64,000 nucleotides of DNA, from contig NZ_JAAXPG010000025.1 in the NCBI RefSeq assembly GCF_012396365.1, forward strand, positions 1 to 64,000, written 5' to 3'. The notes below the pieces were generated by a model. The model was not told the origin of the DNA. It made no database searches and worked only from the letters and a program-made list of their open reading frames with translations. Made by a program: the position numbers and the translations under genes. Below, piece after piece: positions 50,124 to 59,819 of the stretch. Each line of letters opens with the position of its first letter. Within the stretch, counting starts at the first letter, position 1. The stretch comes from Nocardiopsis alborubida (GTDB lineage Bacteria; Actinomycetota; Actinomycetes; Streptosporangiales; Streptosporangiaceae).

Positions 50124-51917
50124 ATGCCCGCCCTGCCCGAGTCCGGCACACCCCGCCATCCGTACCGCAACCTGGTGCTCCTGTCCCTGCTGACCCTGTC
50201 CGGCAGCCGACCCGCGCACGGCCTGCTCGAACACGCGCACCGGCTGGTCACCGGAGCCCTGCCGCGCGGGCGGCGCCGCCCGCGCCCCCAGGCCTACCCC
50301 CGGGTGCGCCGCCGGGTGCTGCGCCGCTCCCTGCGCCCGCGCGGTCGGCACCTCAGAGGCGGCGCGGCGGGGCTGCGCCTGTCCCCCGTGGACGGCGCGG
50401 GCGGCGAGGCCCGGCTCCTGGAGGGGTTGGACGGCCTGGACCCGCGGGCGCGTGCGGCCTACGGGCTGCTGCGGGTGGAGGGACTGTCCGCCGAGGAGGC
50501 CGCCGCCCTGCTCTCCTCGGTCGGCGTGCGCGACGCGTCCGGCGCCGTGGAGCGGGCCCTGGAGGCGGGGGGTGAACACCGGCTCCCCGACCCCACGGTG
50601 GTCCGGGTCAGCGGTCGGGGCCCGATCGTGGAACGGCGCGCGCTGGCCGCCGTCGCGGTCCTGGCCGGGCTGGCCCTGGTCGCGCTGTCCCTGGGCACCG
50701 CCAGGACGGTCGCGCCCGTGCTGTCCCCGGGCCCGGCGCCGGTGGCCCTGGCCGACGCCCCCGACGAGGGGGTCTGGCGCGAGCGCTTCCGGCTGGACCT
50801 GACCGCCTGGCACCCGCGGGGCGACGCGGTCGGCGACGAACAGCTGGTCCAGCGGGCCCTGCGCGCGTGGTCGGCGCACAGCGCCGAGGGCGGCGCGGGT
50901 CCGCTGCGGGGCCGGACGGCGCAGGCCGCGGGCGGCGGCGCGGTCCCGGCGCCGCGCGCGCCCCGCCTGGTGTTCGCGGGCGAGGTGGCCGGGGACGAGG
51001 TGGTGCTCCTGCACGACGCCCCGTGGGTGGCGCGCTACACCGACGACGGCTCGGACGAGCGGGTGGAGGTGTTCGGCGAACCCGGCAACGGGGTGGCCGA
51101 CTGGCCCGCCCTGCGCCTGGCAGACACCGCTGAGGGCACCCGTTACCTGCTGCCGCCGTGGGTGACCGAGGCCGCCTCCGCTCCGCTGGGCGGGCAGGAC
51201 CCGGACTGGACGGACCTGGCGCACGAGGACGGCGTGACCGGGCCCGTGCCGACCGGGGAGCGGTGCGGCGTGGGACCGGCGCTGCGCCTGCGCGCGCCGG
51301 AGGTGGCGCACGGGCAGCCCTACACCGCCGTCGACCTGGGCGGTCTGGACACCGCCCACCTGGGGTACATGCCGCCCCCGCCCGGGGAGATCCGTCGCCT
51401 GGGCCCGCACGAGGTGCTCGACTCCGACAGCGGCTTCGGGCTGTGGGGGTTGGCGGCCTGCGCCGGGGAGCCGCCCGCCGAACCGGTCCGCACGGCCACG
51501 GCCTGGGAGTTCGCCCGTCAGGAACTGCCCGGCGGCGGCACCGGCCGGTGGGTGTGCGTGCGCTACGGTGCCCACGACGGCGGCGGCCTGGCCCGCGCCG
51601 TGCTGGTGGCCGACACAGAGGAGGGCACCGACACCGTGGTCGCGGGCGAGCGCGAGGGCGGCTGGGAGTGCAGCAACCTCGACCGGCAGGTGGCGGCGGG
51701 CGCCTGGTGGCAGGACGGGGACGGCCGGTGGCACTATCTGGCGGCGGCCTCCCGGGAGGCGGACCGGATCAGCGTGCGGGGCGCCGCCAGCGGCAGCGCG
51801 GAGGGCGGCGAGGCCCTCGCCGTGGAGGGGCCCGAGGGCGGGGAGCCGCCCGCCGGGGAGGTCGGACTCGTCGCCGTGGACGTGCGCGGGGAGGAGATGA
51901 CCGTGCTCGCCCGCTGA
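50124..51917 (+). CDS. Membrane protein with sigma-like N-terminal domain
   Basis: The 597-residue protein begins with an Arg-rich cytoplasmic part. Its segment LDPRARAAYGLLRVEGLSAEEAAALL (about residues 105-130) resembles region 4 of ECF sigma factors (the LRxxEGLSxxEIA pattern), yet lacks region 2 and the promoter-recognition helix continues only weakly. One membrane span follows at about 172-195, then an extracellular domain of about 400 residues rich in Gly, Asp and Trp. A GAGGAG ribosome site precedes the ATG. It may be a membrane-tethered regulator of unknown signal; the sigma resemblance is from pattern only. Confidence 0.6.
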   Translation: MPALPESGTPRHPYRNLVLLSLLTLSGSRPAHGLLEHAHRLVTGALPRGRRRPRPQAYPRVRRRVLRRSLRPRGRHLRGGAAGLRLSPVDGAGGEARLLEGLDGLDPRARAAYGLLRVEGLSAEEAAALLSSVGVRDASGAVERALEAGGEHRLPDPTVVRVSGRGPIVERRALAAVAVLAGLALVALSLGTARTVAPVLSPGPAPVALADAPDEGVWRERFRLDLTAWHPRGDAVGDEQLVQRALRAWSAHSAEGGAGPLRGRTAQAAGGGAVPAPRAPRLVFAGEVAGDEVVLLHDAPWVARYTDDGSDERVEVFGEPGNGVADWPALRLADTAEGTRYLLPPWVTEAASAPLGGQDPDWTDLAHEDGVTGPVPTGERCGVGPALRLRAPEVAHGQPYTAVDLGGLDTAHLGYMPPPPGEIRRLGPHEVLDSDSGFGLWGLAACAGEPPAEPVRTATAWEFARQELPGGGTGRWVCVRYGAHDGGGLARAVLVADTEEGTDTVVAGEREGGWECSNLDRQVAAGAWWQDGDGRWHYLAAASREADRISVRGAASGSAEGGEALAVEGPEGGEPPAGEVGLVAVDVRGEEMTVLAR

Positions 51918-52194
51918 GCCGCCGGGGCCCCGGGGCCGGCCCAGTCGCGCGCCCGGCCGCCGCGCCGCCGCGCCGCCGCCCGCGGCCCGGGGAATCCGCC
52001 GCCGCGCGGCGGTGGCCGGTTCCGGCCAGCACGCGTGTGCGCGGGCGCCGGAATACCCCGGGCCGCCCGGTGGTATCACTGGTCTGGACTCCCCCGCGCA
52101 GACCGGAGCCGACTACCGAAGCGCGACAGGGCCGGGGTTTCCCGGCCCTGGGAACAGTGGACTGCCCGGCCCCGGCCGTAGTGAGGTGTGACCT

Positions 52195-52422
52195 ATGTCG
52201 ATCTGGTCCCGCGGTGACCGTACCGGAAGGGTCGAGGAAGCCCTTCTGATGCTGGAGGGGCAGGGGATCATCGACGGCCTGGAAATCCTTCCGAGCGAGG
52301 CCAAGCCCTACCGCGTGCTCGTGCCCGCGGGCCTGGTCCACATGGACGAGGACGAGGCGTCGATGTTCGCGCTGGGCGCGGTCGTGGGGGCGTTCGGCGC
52401 CATAGCCCGCCAGCACGCCTGA
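52195..52422 (+). CDS. Small conserved-looking hypothetical protein
   Basis: This 75-residue protein has a charged N-terminal half (RTGRVEEALLMLEGQGIIDG) and a C-terminal hydrophobic Ala/Gly helix (FALGAVVGAFGAIARQHA). GAGGTGTGACCT precedes the ATG. No family is recognised. The 277 bases upstream are GC-rich and hold no gene. Its codon pattern matches its neighbours, supporting a real gene. Confidence 0.6.
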   Translation: MSIWSRGDRTGRVEEALLMLEGQGIIDGLEILPSEAKPYRVLVPAGLVHMDEDEASMFALGAVVGAFGAIARQHA

Positions 52423-52452
52423 GGCCGGGTCCGGCCCCGCCCGGGCCCGGCG

Positions 52453-53112
52453 CTACCGGGCGGCCTCCGTGCGGCCCATGGTGCGCAGTACCGCGTCCAG
52501 GAGCAGGTCCCGGACCGTCGCGCGGTGCTCAGCGGTGTGCGCCACGGTCAGCTCGTTGTTGAACGTGGACAGGCACAGGCCCACCACCATCTCGGCGATC
52601 GGGCGCGCGGGGCGGTCGTCCTTGGGCAGCTCCTCCACGAGGCGGGCGATCTCCACCGCGTCGCGCACGGCCTCCACCCACGGTTCGGTGCGCTCACGCC
52701 ACCAGTCGCGCTGCGGACCGGGCTCGGAGCCCAGGCCGGAGACGGCGGCGAGCAGCCCGCCCGACTCCAGCCACAGCCCCGCCCAGGCGTCCACGACGCG
52801 GCCCATGTAGCCGTCGATGGTCTCCATGCGGCCGAAGGTGAGGTCGAGCCGGGAGGCGAACGCGGTCAGCCGCACGTCCACGGCGGCCTGGAGCACCTGG
52901 TTCTTGTGGCCGTAGTACCGGTAGACGGTGGAGCGGTCGATGTCCAGGCCCTCGGTGATCTCCTTGTAGGTGATCTGGCTGAAGGGCTTGGCTCGCAGCA
53001 GCTCGACCAGGCTGTCCTGCAACTGGAGCATGCGCTGCGCTGCGCGCGGGCTTCCGCCCGTGCCCTGTCCCGCCTCCCCCTGCGCCCCCGTGCCCGATCC
53101 CTGTTCCGCCAT
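52453..53112 (-). CDS. TetR-family transcriptional regulator
   Basis: The 219-residue protein carries a TetR helix-turn-helix: SQITYKEITEGLDIDRSTVYRYYGHKNQ shape at about residues 44-72, with the hallmark VYRYYGHK. A helical ligand domain follows. The first 28 residues are Gly/Gln-rich and unconserved. I chose the ATG at 53112 after GGGGAC. It is separated by about 190 bases from the beta-glucosidase gene on the same strand; a role in regulating that gene is unlikely since the latter has a CebR-type site. Target and ligand are unknown. Confidence 0.9.
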   Translation of the reverse strand: MAEQGSGTGAQGEAGQGTGGSPRAAQRMLQLQDSLVELLRAKPFSQITYKEITEGLDIDRSTVYRYYGHKNQVLQAAVDVRLTAFASRLDLTFGRMETIDGYMGRVVDAWAGLWLESGGLLAAVSGLGSEPGPQRDWWRERTEPWVEAVRDAVEIARLVEELPKDDRPARPIAEMVVGLCLSTFNNELTVAHTAEHRATVRDLLLDAVLRTMGRTEAAR

Positions 53113-53299
53113 CTGTCCCCGCAGCCCTCGTCGACCGAATTCCCCCCACCTTGCCGCACCGGGGAGGCTTCCTCCAACACCGCGTTGGGGGGAGGACGGA
53201 CGCGTGGCCTCGCACGGGGCCCTCCCGCGCGCCGGGGCGGACCGCCGGGGCACGGTGCCGCCCCCGCGCGGACGCGTCGGGCGGCGGGGGCGGGGTCGG

Positions 53300-54706
<1,407 letters not shown>

Positions 54707-54719
54707 GGCGTTCCTTTCC

Positions 54720-54733
54720 TGGGAGCGCTCCCA
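54720..54733. promoter_or_regulatory. CebR-type operator of the beta-glucosidase gene
   Basis: TGGGAGCGCTCCCA is the perfect 14-base palindrome known as the binding site of CebR, the cello-oligosaccharide-responsive LacI-family repressor of actinomycetes. It lies 13 bases upstream of the beta-glucosidase start codon. Confidence 0.9.
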
Positions 54734-54958
54734 ATCCTACCGAAGGCGACCTCTGACACCAACCATCCTTAAGTAGTCGAACAAACACCCTGAGCACGCG
54801 GAACACCGGTGCTGGGCGTCCTCCCACCACCTCCGTCCGCTCCCGGTCCCGCCCGCGGCACAGGGGCCTCACGCAAGCCGGACCGCCTCCCGTATCGTCG
54901 CACTGCACGGTGCCCCTCCCCCGTCTGCCCCGTCTCCCCCAGCGCACGGAAGGAACCC

Positions 54959-56533
54959 ATGAGCGACTGGATCGACTACTCCCAGAACCGGAAGATCCGG
55001 GAACTGGAGGAGAGTCTCGGCTCAGCCCACTACCAGATGGCCACCGAACGCCGCAGGATGCGCTCGGAGCTGTCCCGTGTCCAGGGCACCCTCGAACAGA
55101 GGCTGGACCGCGTCTCGGCATCCCTTGACGCCTTCATCGAGCTCAGCGACGTGCGCGCCGTCCTGGCGATGTTCGACGGAGCCGCCCTGGCCCGCCACCG
55201 CACCCTCCAGATGCTGGACGGCGTGCCCGTCGCCCACCCCGACCTGGAGGACGTCCCCGACTACTGGCTGGTCCCGGCCGCCCTCGGCCTGCACGCGCTG
55301 CTGGAGGACGACCCGGCCGCCGCACGCGTCCGCTTCGACGAGGCCGCCCGGCGCGACGCGACGCGCGCGGGCCACTTCGCGGCGCTGGCCACCGCCCTGA
55401 CCAGTGCCGACCACGCCCGCGCCATGAACGCCGCCGCGACCGCCGACCTGCTCCCCCAGCTGCCCCTGCCCACCGAGGAGGTGACCCGGGGCCAGCGCGC
55501 CCTGTGGCTGCTCACCGCCGACGGCTCCTTCGGCGACGACGCCCGCCAGCTCCTCCTGTCGTCCACGCTGCGCGCCTGGTCCGAGGAGCAGGTCGAGGTT
55601 CCGGCCTCCGCGGGGCTGTCCGCCCTGACGGCGGACGCCTCCGGTGCCTCCCCCTCCCCGGCCTCCCGTGGGAGCCGTGGGAAGAAGGCCGGAGGGCTCG
55701 TCGAGCGCGCCGAGGCCGCGCGGCGGATCACCGCGCTGCGCGAGGGCGTCGCCCGTGTCGTCGCGCTCGACGGCGAGGACGCCTCCACCGCGGCACTCGC
55801 CCCCGACGAGGTCAGCGCCGCCTTCCTCAGCGACACCCTGCGCCTGCTGGTGGAGGAGGGCAGTCCCGAGGAGGCCCCGCTGCTGGCCCGCGCCCGCGAA
55901 CTGCGCGCGGTCATCGAGAGCAGCGGCGAGGGCGGGCCGCCGCAGCGGTGGACCGACACCGTGGGCACCGTCGCCTCCCTGCTCGGCGACGACCTGGTCC
56001 GCCAGGACGCACCGCCCCACCGCCGCACCTTCGCCCTGGCCCTGCAGCGCCCGACCGTGATGGAGCGCGCCGAGGAGCTGGTGCGCGAGGCCGCCGCGCC
56101 GGTGGAGGACTCCACGACCCTCCAGGTGCAGGGCGTGCAGGTGACGCTCTCCTCCCACGGCGCCGAACCCCGTGAGCTGGAGCGCGCCCGCACCCAGCTG
56201 CGCGCGCGCTGGCACGACACCGGCTCCGCCCGGACCTACGCGTGGGGCCTCCTGGCCATGGCCGGTCTGCTGGCGGTGCTGGGGATGGTCTCGGCCAACG
56301 GTCTGGTCTGGTTCCTGTGCGTGGCCACCGCGGTGGGCGCCGGGATCGCGCTGATGGTCGACCAGACCAGGCGCGCCGAGGCCCGCGACACCGCCGAGGC
56401 GACCGTCCGGCGGCTGGACGCCCACATCGCCGAGGCCGCCGAGAAGTGGCGTGATTCGCTGCTGGCCTCCGAGGAGCACGCCGTCACGGCCAGGCACGAG
56501 GCGGGGCAGATCGACCGCCTGCTCAACACGTGA
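54959..56533 (+). CDS. Coiled-coil protein with C-terminal membrane hairpin
   Basis: The 524-residue protein starts with a coiled coil (about residues 8-55, IRELEESLGSAHYQMATERR), followed by a helical, Ala/Asp-rich repeat-like body. Two adjacent membrane spans lie near residues 422-465 (YAWGLLAMAGLLAVLGMV and FLCVATAVGAGIALMV), with a charged cytoplasmic helical tail. GGAAGGAACCC precedes the ATG. No family is recognised. It is monocistronic, divergent from the beta-glucosidase and convergent with the O-methyltransferase gene. A structural or membrane-organising role is possible. Confidence 0.7.
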   Translation: MSDWIDYSQNRKIRELEESLGSAHYQMATERRRMRSELSRVQGTLEQRLDRVSASLDAFIELSDVRAVLAMFDGAALARHRTLQMLDGVPVAHPDLEDVPDYWLVPAALGLHALLEDDPAAARVRFDEAARRDATRAGHFAALATALTSADHARAMNAAATADLLPQLPLPTEEVTRGQRALWLLTADGSFGDDARQLLLSSTLRAWSEEQVEVPASAGLSALTADASGASPSPASRGSRGKKAGGLVERAEAARRITALREGVARVVALDGEDASTAALAPDEVSAAFLSDTLRLLVEEGSPEEAPLLARARELRAVIESSGEGGPPQRWTDTVGTVASLLGDDLVRQDAPPHRRTFALALQRPTVMERAEELVREAAAPVEDSTTLQVQGVQVTLSSHGAEPRELERARTQLRARWHDTGSARTYAWGLLAMAGLLAVLGMVSANGLVWFLCVATAVGAGIALMVDQTRRAEARDTAEATVRRLDAHIAEAAEKWRDSLLASEEHAVTARHEAGQIDRLLNT

Positions 56534-56660
56534 GGAGAGGAGGAAGGACACCAGGGGACATGGGACCGTCCTCCGCGCGGACCAGGCTCCGCGGCGACCC
56601 GCGGAGTCCGTGGCTCCACCTTCCCTGGCGCAGGTGAGGGGCAGGCGGGGGCGGCGGGCC

Positions 56661-57680
56661 TCAGACGCCCTCCCGCGCCGGCCCGGCCACGAGCAGGCGC
56701 ATCTCCATCGGCAGGTCGCGGATCCCCCGGGTGGTCAGTCCGGCCGGGCGCAGCAGCGCCTCGTACTCGCGCTCGGTGCGCTCGGCCCCGGTGGTCATCA
56801 CCATCATGTGCGCGTCGAACACCGCCGACAGCCAGGGCAGGCCGTCGTCGGGCAGGACCCGCTCGGCGATCAGCACGAGCCCGTCGGTGGCCATCGCCTC
56901 GCGGCAGTGGCGCAGCACGGTGCGGGCGTCCTCGTCGGACCAGTTGTGCAGGACCCGGCTGAGCAGGTAGACGTCGGCGCCCCGGGGCACGCTCCGGAGG
57001 AAGTCGCCCTCCACCAGCTCGCACCGCCCGTCCCCGACGAACGCGCCCAGGCGCGCGCGGGCGGCGGCCAGCGCGGGCGGACGCTCCACGAGCACCCCGC
57101 GCGCGTGCGGCGCGCGGGCCAGGACGGTGGCCAGGAGCTCGCCGTCCCCTCCCCCGAGGTCGACCACCGTGCGGGCTCCGGTGAAGTCGTGGACGTCGGG
57201 GACGGCGGTGGAGAACCGGCCGCCCGCGGCCATCCCGGCCGTGTAGCGCGCCGCGTCTTCGGGGTGGCGCTCCAGGTGGGTGAACACGTCGGTGCCGTGG
57301 GCGGCCTCGAAGGCGGTGCCGCCGGTGCGCACGCTCTCGCCCAGGCGCGCCCACGCGGCGGTGAACATCTCGCTGTCGTAGAGCAGTGCCAGGTCGGCCA
57401 TGCCCGAGGGGTGGTCCCTGTGCAGGGCGGCCCCGACCTCCGTGGGCCGGTAGCGCCCGTCGCGGCTCTCCACGACCCCCACGGCCGTGAGCAGGCGCAG
57501 CAGGCGTTCCAGCCGGTCGGGGCGCAGGTCCAGTTCACCTGCCAGGGCGGCGGCGTCGACGGCGCCCCCGGCGAGGCGGTCGAGCACGCCCAGTTCGACC
57601 GCGGTGGCCACCGCCCGGGCCACCCACGGCCCGGTCATGAGCCGCAGCACCTCGCGCTCGGCGGATCCGTTCCCCGTCAT
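56661..57680 (-). CDS. O-methyltransferase, plant COMT-like family
   Basis: This 339-residue protein has the two-domain layout of SAM-dependent O-methyltransferases of secondary metabolism. An N-terminal winged-helix dimerisation domain includes LRLLTAVGVVE, then comes the SAM loop VDLGGGDGELL (about residues 167-177), the GDFL acidic motif, and the catalytic region LSRVLHNWSDEDA with the family His-Asn-Trp. It should methylate a hydroxyl on a small aromatic or polyketide. GGAGGTGGGG precedes the ATG at 57680. It lies 22 bases after the CorA gene on the same strand, so it may be co-transcribed, though no biosynthetic cluster is visible. Confidence 0.88.
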   Translation of the reverse strand: MTGNGSAEREVLRLMTGPWVARAVATAVELGVLDRLAGGAVDAAALAGELDLRPDRLERLLRLLTAVGVVESRDGRYRPTEVGAALHRDHPSGMADLALLYDSEMFTAAWARLGESVRTGGTAFEAAHGTDVFTHLERHPEDAARYTAGMAAGGRFSTAVPDVHDFTGARTVVDLGGGDGELLATVLARAPHARGVLVERPPALAAARARLGAFVGDGRCELVEGDFLRSVPRGADVYLLSRVLHNWSDEDARTVLRHCREAMATDGLVLIAERVLPDDGLPWLSAVFDAHMMVMTTGAERTEREYEALLRPAGLTTRGIRDLPMEMRLLVAGPAREGV

Positions 57681-57702
57681 CCCCACCTCCGTCAACAGGC
57701 CC

Positions 57703-58875
57703 TCAGAGCCAACCGTTGCGACGGAAGACAACGTAGAGGCTCAGGCTCGTCAGCGCCATGAGGGCCAGGGCCAGGGGCCAGCTGAACGCCCAGTGGTAGT
57801 CGCCGCCCGGGGAGATGTTCATGCCGTAGACGGAGGAGATGAGGGTGGGCACGACCAGGATGCCGCCCCAGGAGGAGACCTTCTTCATCGCCTCGTTCTG
57901 CGCCTGGTCGATGAGGGCGCTGTTGACCGACATGATGTTCTGCAACAGCTGGCGGAAGCCGTCCACGCGCTCGCGCACGGCGGCGACGTGGTCGGCGACG
58001 TCGCGCAGGCGGTGGTGCAGTTCGCCGCGCCGTTCGGCGGGGATGCGGAAGGGGTCGGCGGAGGCGAAGCCCTGGCGGCGCGCCGGGGGCCGGGCCCCCT
58101 CCGGTTCGACGAGGGCGTCCGCGAACGGCCGCGGGTCCGGGTGCCCGGGGCGTTCGGGGTCGTGGGCCAGCGGCCCCATGAGCCTGTCCAGGACTCCCCC
58201 GAGGGGTTCCACGGCACGCGAGAGCAGGATGACCTCGCGGGCGAGGCGGTAGGTGCGCCGTGAGGCCCGGGAGTCGCCGCCGAAGACCTGGTTCTCCACC
58301 TCGTCGATGTCGTCCTGGAGTTCGGAGACGACGGGGGCGTAGCCGTCCACGACCAGGTCCAGGACGGCGTGGACCACGGCCAGGGTGCCGTGCGCCAGGG
58401 CGCGGGGGTCGGCCTCCAGGAAGTCGCGGACGCTCTCGAAGTCCACCTGCTCGGTGTGGCCGATGGTGACCACGAAGTCCCGTCCGGCGAAGAGGTGGAT
58501 CTCGTCGACCTCGACCGACTCGCGCACGGTGTCGTAGCGGGCCGGGCGCAGCACGAGGAAGAGCACGCCCCGGTAGACCTCGGCCTTGGGGCGCTGGTGG
58601 GCGACGATGGCGTCCTCCAGGGCCAGGGAGGGCAGGCCGAAGAGGCGGGCGACCTCGGTGAGCTGGTCGCGGTCGGGGGCGGTCATGCTGACCCAGGCCA
58701 TGAGGCCGGGGTCGTGCTCGGCGGCGCCGCGGGCCTCGGCGACGGTGTCGGCCTCGCGCTCGCGGTGCCCGTCGCGGTAGAGGAGCGCGCGGACCGGGCC
58801 GGGTGAGCCGCGGTCGGGCAGCGCGGCCCTTCTGCGGCCCAGGTCCATGATGCGTTCCGGCGCGGAGTCGCTCAT
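57703..58875 (-). CDS. corA: CorA-family magnesium/divalent cation channel
   Basis: The 390-residue protein fits CorA: a large N-terminal cytoplasmic alpha/beta domain, a long stalk helix (about 255-325), and two C-terminal membrane segments joined by the GMN selectivity motif at residues 351-353 (YGMNISPGGDYHW). It forms a pentameric Mg2+ channel in the cytoplasmic membrane. An Arg/Pro-rich insert at about 245-275 in the funnel domain is a local feature. It starts at an ATG at 58875; the ribosome site is weak. Upstream is an AlkB-type gene on the same strand, 166 bases away. Confidence 0.93.
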   Translation of the reverse strand: MSDSAPERIMDLGRRRAALPDRGSPGPVRALLYRDGHREREADTVAEARGAAEHDPGLMAWVSMTAPDRDQLTEVARLFGLPSLALEDAIVAHQRPKAEVYRGVLFLVLRPARYDTVRESVEVDEIHLFAGRDFVVTIGHTEQVDFESVRDFLEADPRALAHGTLAVVHAVLDLVVDGYAPVVSELQDDIDEVENQVFGGDSRASRRTYRLAREVILLSRAVEPLGGVLDRLMGPLAHDPERPGHPDPRPFADALVEPEGARPPARRQGFASADPFRIPAERRGELHHRLRDVADHVAAVRERVDGFRQLLQNIMSVNSALIDQAQNEAMKKVSSWGGILVVPTLISSVYGMNISPGGDYHWAFSWPLALALMALTSLSLYVVFRRNGWL

Positions 58876-59041
58876 ACGTCGTGCCCCTCCCGTGCGTGGT
58901 CGGACGGCGCGCCCGCCCACCGGCCCGGACCGGCGGGAGGCGCTCCCTGGAAGGACTGCCCCGAACGGGGCGGGGCAGTCGGCCGGGACGTCCCGCGCGG
59001 GGTGGGCACGGACACGGCGCCTGTACCGGCCCCCGGGGGCC

Positions 59042-59761
59042 TCAGCCGCCCAGCCCCGAGGCGCGGACCGTGATGTTGAGCCGCCCGTCCAGGCCCAGGC
59101 CGGGCGGCGCGGTGCCGGGCCGGGTGCGGGGGACGCCGTGGTAGGCCATGCGGGAGGGGCCGCCGAAGACGAACAGGTCCCCGCTGCGCAGTTCGACGTC
59201 GGTGTGGGGCCGGGTGCGGGTCTCGGTGTTGCCGAAGCGGAACACGCAGGTGTCGCCGAGGCTGAGGGAGACCACGGGTTCACGGGAGAGCTCGTCCCGG
59301 TCCTGGTGCATGCCCATGCGCGCGTCGGCGTCGTAGAAGTTGACCAGGGCGACGTCGTAGGGGTCGGACCCCGGTCCGGGAGGCGTGCCGTAGGCGGCCT
59401 CCACGGCCCGGGCGGCCAGGTCGCCGAGCAGGTCGGGGAAGGGCTGGACGGGTGTGCCGTCGGGCAGGAGCCGTGCGTAGGAGTAGGTCTGGCGGCGCCC
59501 GGAGGGGCCGGGGTCCCGAGCGCCCCGCCGTTCGGCGTGGGGGTTGGGGCCGGGGCTCCAGTGCCAGCCCAGGCTGACCGTCCGCACGCTCATCACCCCG
59601 CCGCGCGGCATGGTGTGGCGGCGCATCCCGGCGGGTCCGCGCGCCCAGCCGCGGCAGAGCCGGACCAGGTCGGCCTGGTCCTCGGGACGGAGCCAGCCGG
59701 GCACGTGCACGGCGCCGGGCGCCACCTGCGCGGAAGGGCGGTCGAACAGCGCGTCGCTCAT
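59042..59761 (-). CDS. AlkB-type 2-oxoglutarate/Fe(II) dioxygenase
   Basis: This 239-residue enzyme has the AlkB double-stranded beta-helix signatures: iron ligands His152 and Asp154 in MHQDRDE, the distal His in YHGVPR, and the closing RLNITVR with the 2-oxoglutarate-binding arginines. The segment LVNFYDADARMG is typical of bacterial AlkB-like proteins. It should remove alkyl groups from damaged nucleic acid bases by oxidation. I use the ATG at 59761; a GTG two codons upstream is an alternative. It follows the VPS62-like gene by 58 bases on the same strand. No Ada protein is nearby. Confidence 0.9.
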   Translation of the reverse strand: MSDALFDRPSAQVAPGAVHVPGWLRPEDQADLVRLCRGWARGPAGMRRHTMPRGGVMSVRTVSLGWHWSPGPNPHAERRGARDPGPSGRRQTYSYARLLPDGTPVQPFPDLLGDLAARAVEAAYGTPPGPGSDPYDVALVNFYDADARMGMHQDRDELSREPVVSLSLGDTCVFRFGNTETRTRPHTDVELRSGDLFVFGGPSRMAYHGVPRTRPGTAPPGLGLDGRLNITVRASGLGG

Positions 59762-59819
59762 GAACACATGCTGCCCCGCGCGGGCGGTGGGCGCCAGCGC
59801 GGGGCAGCGGCGGAGCGGG

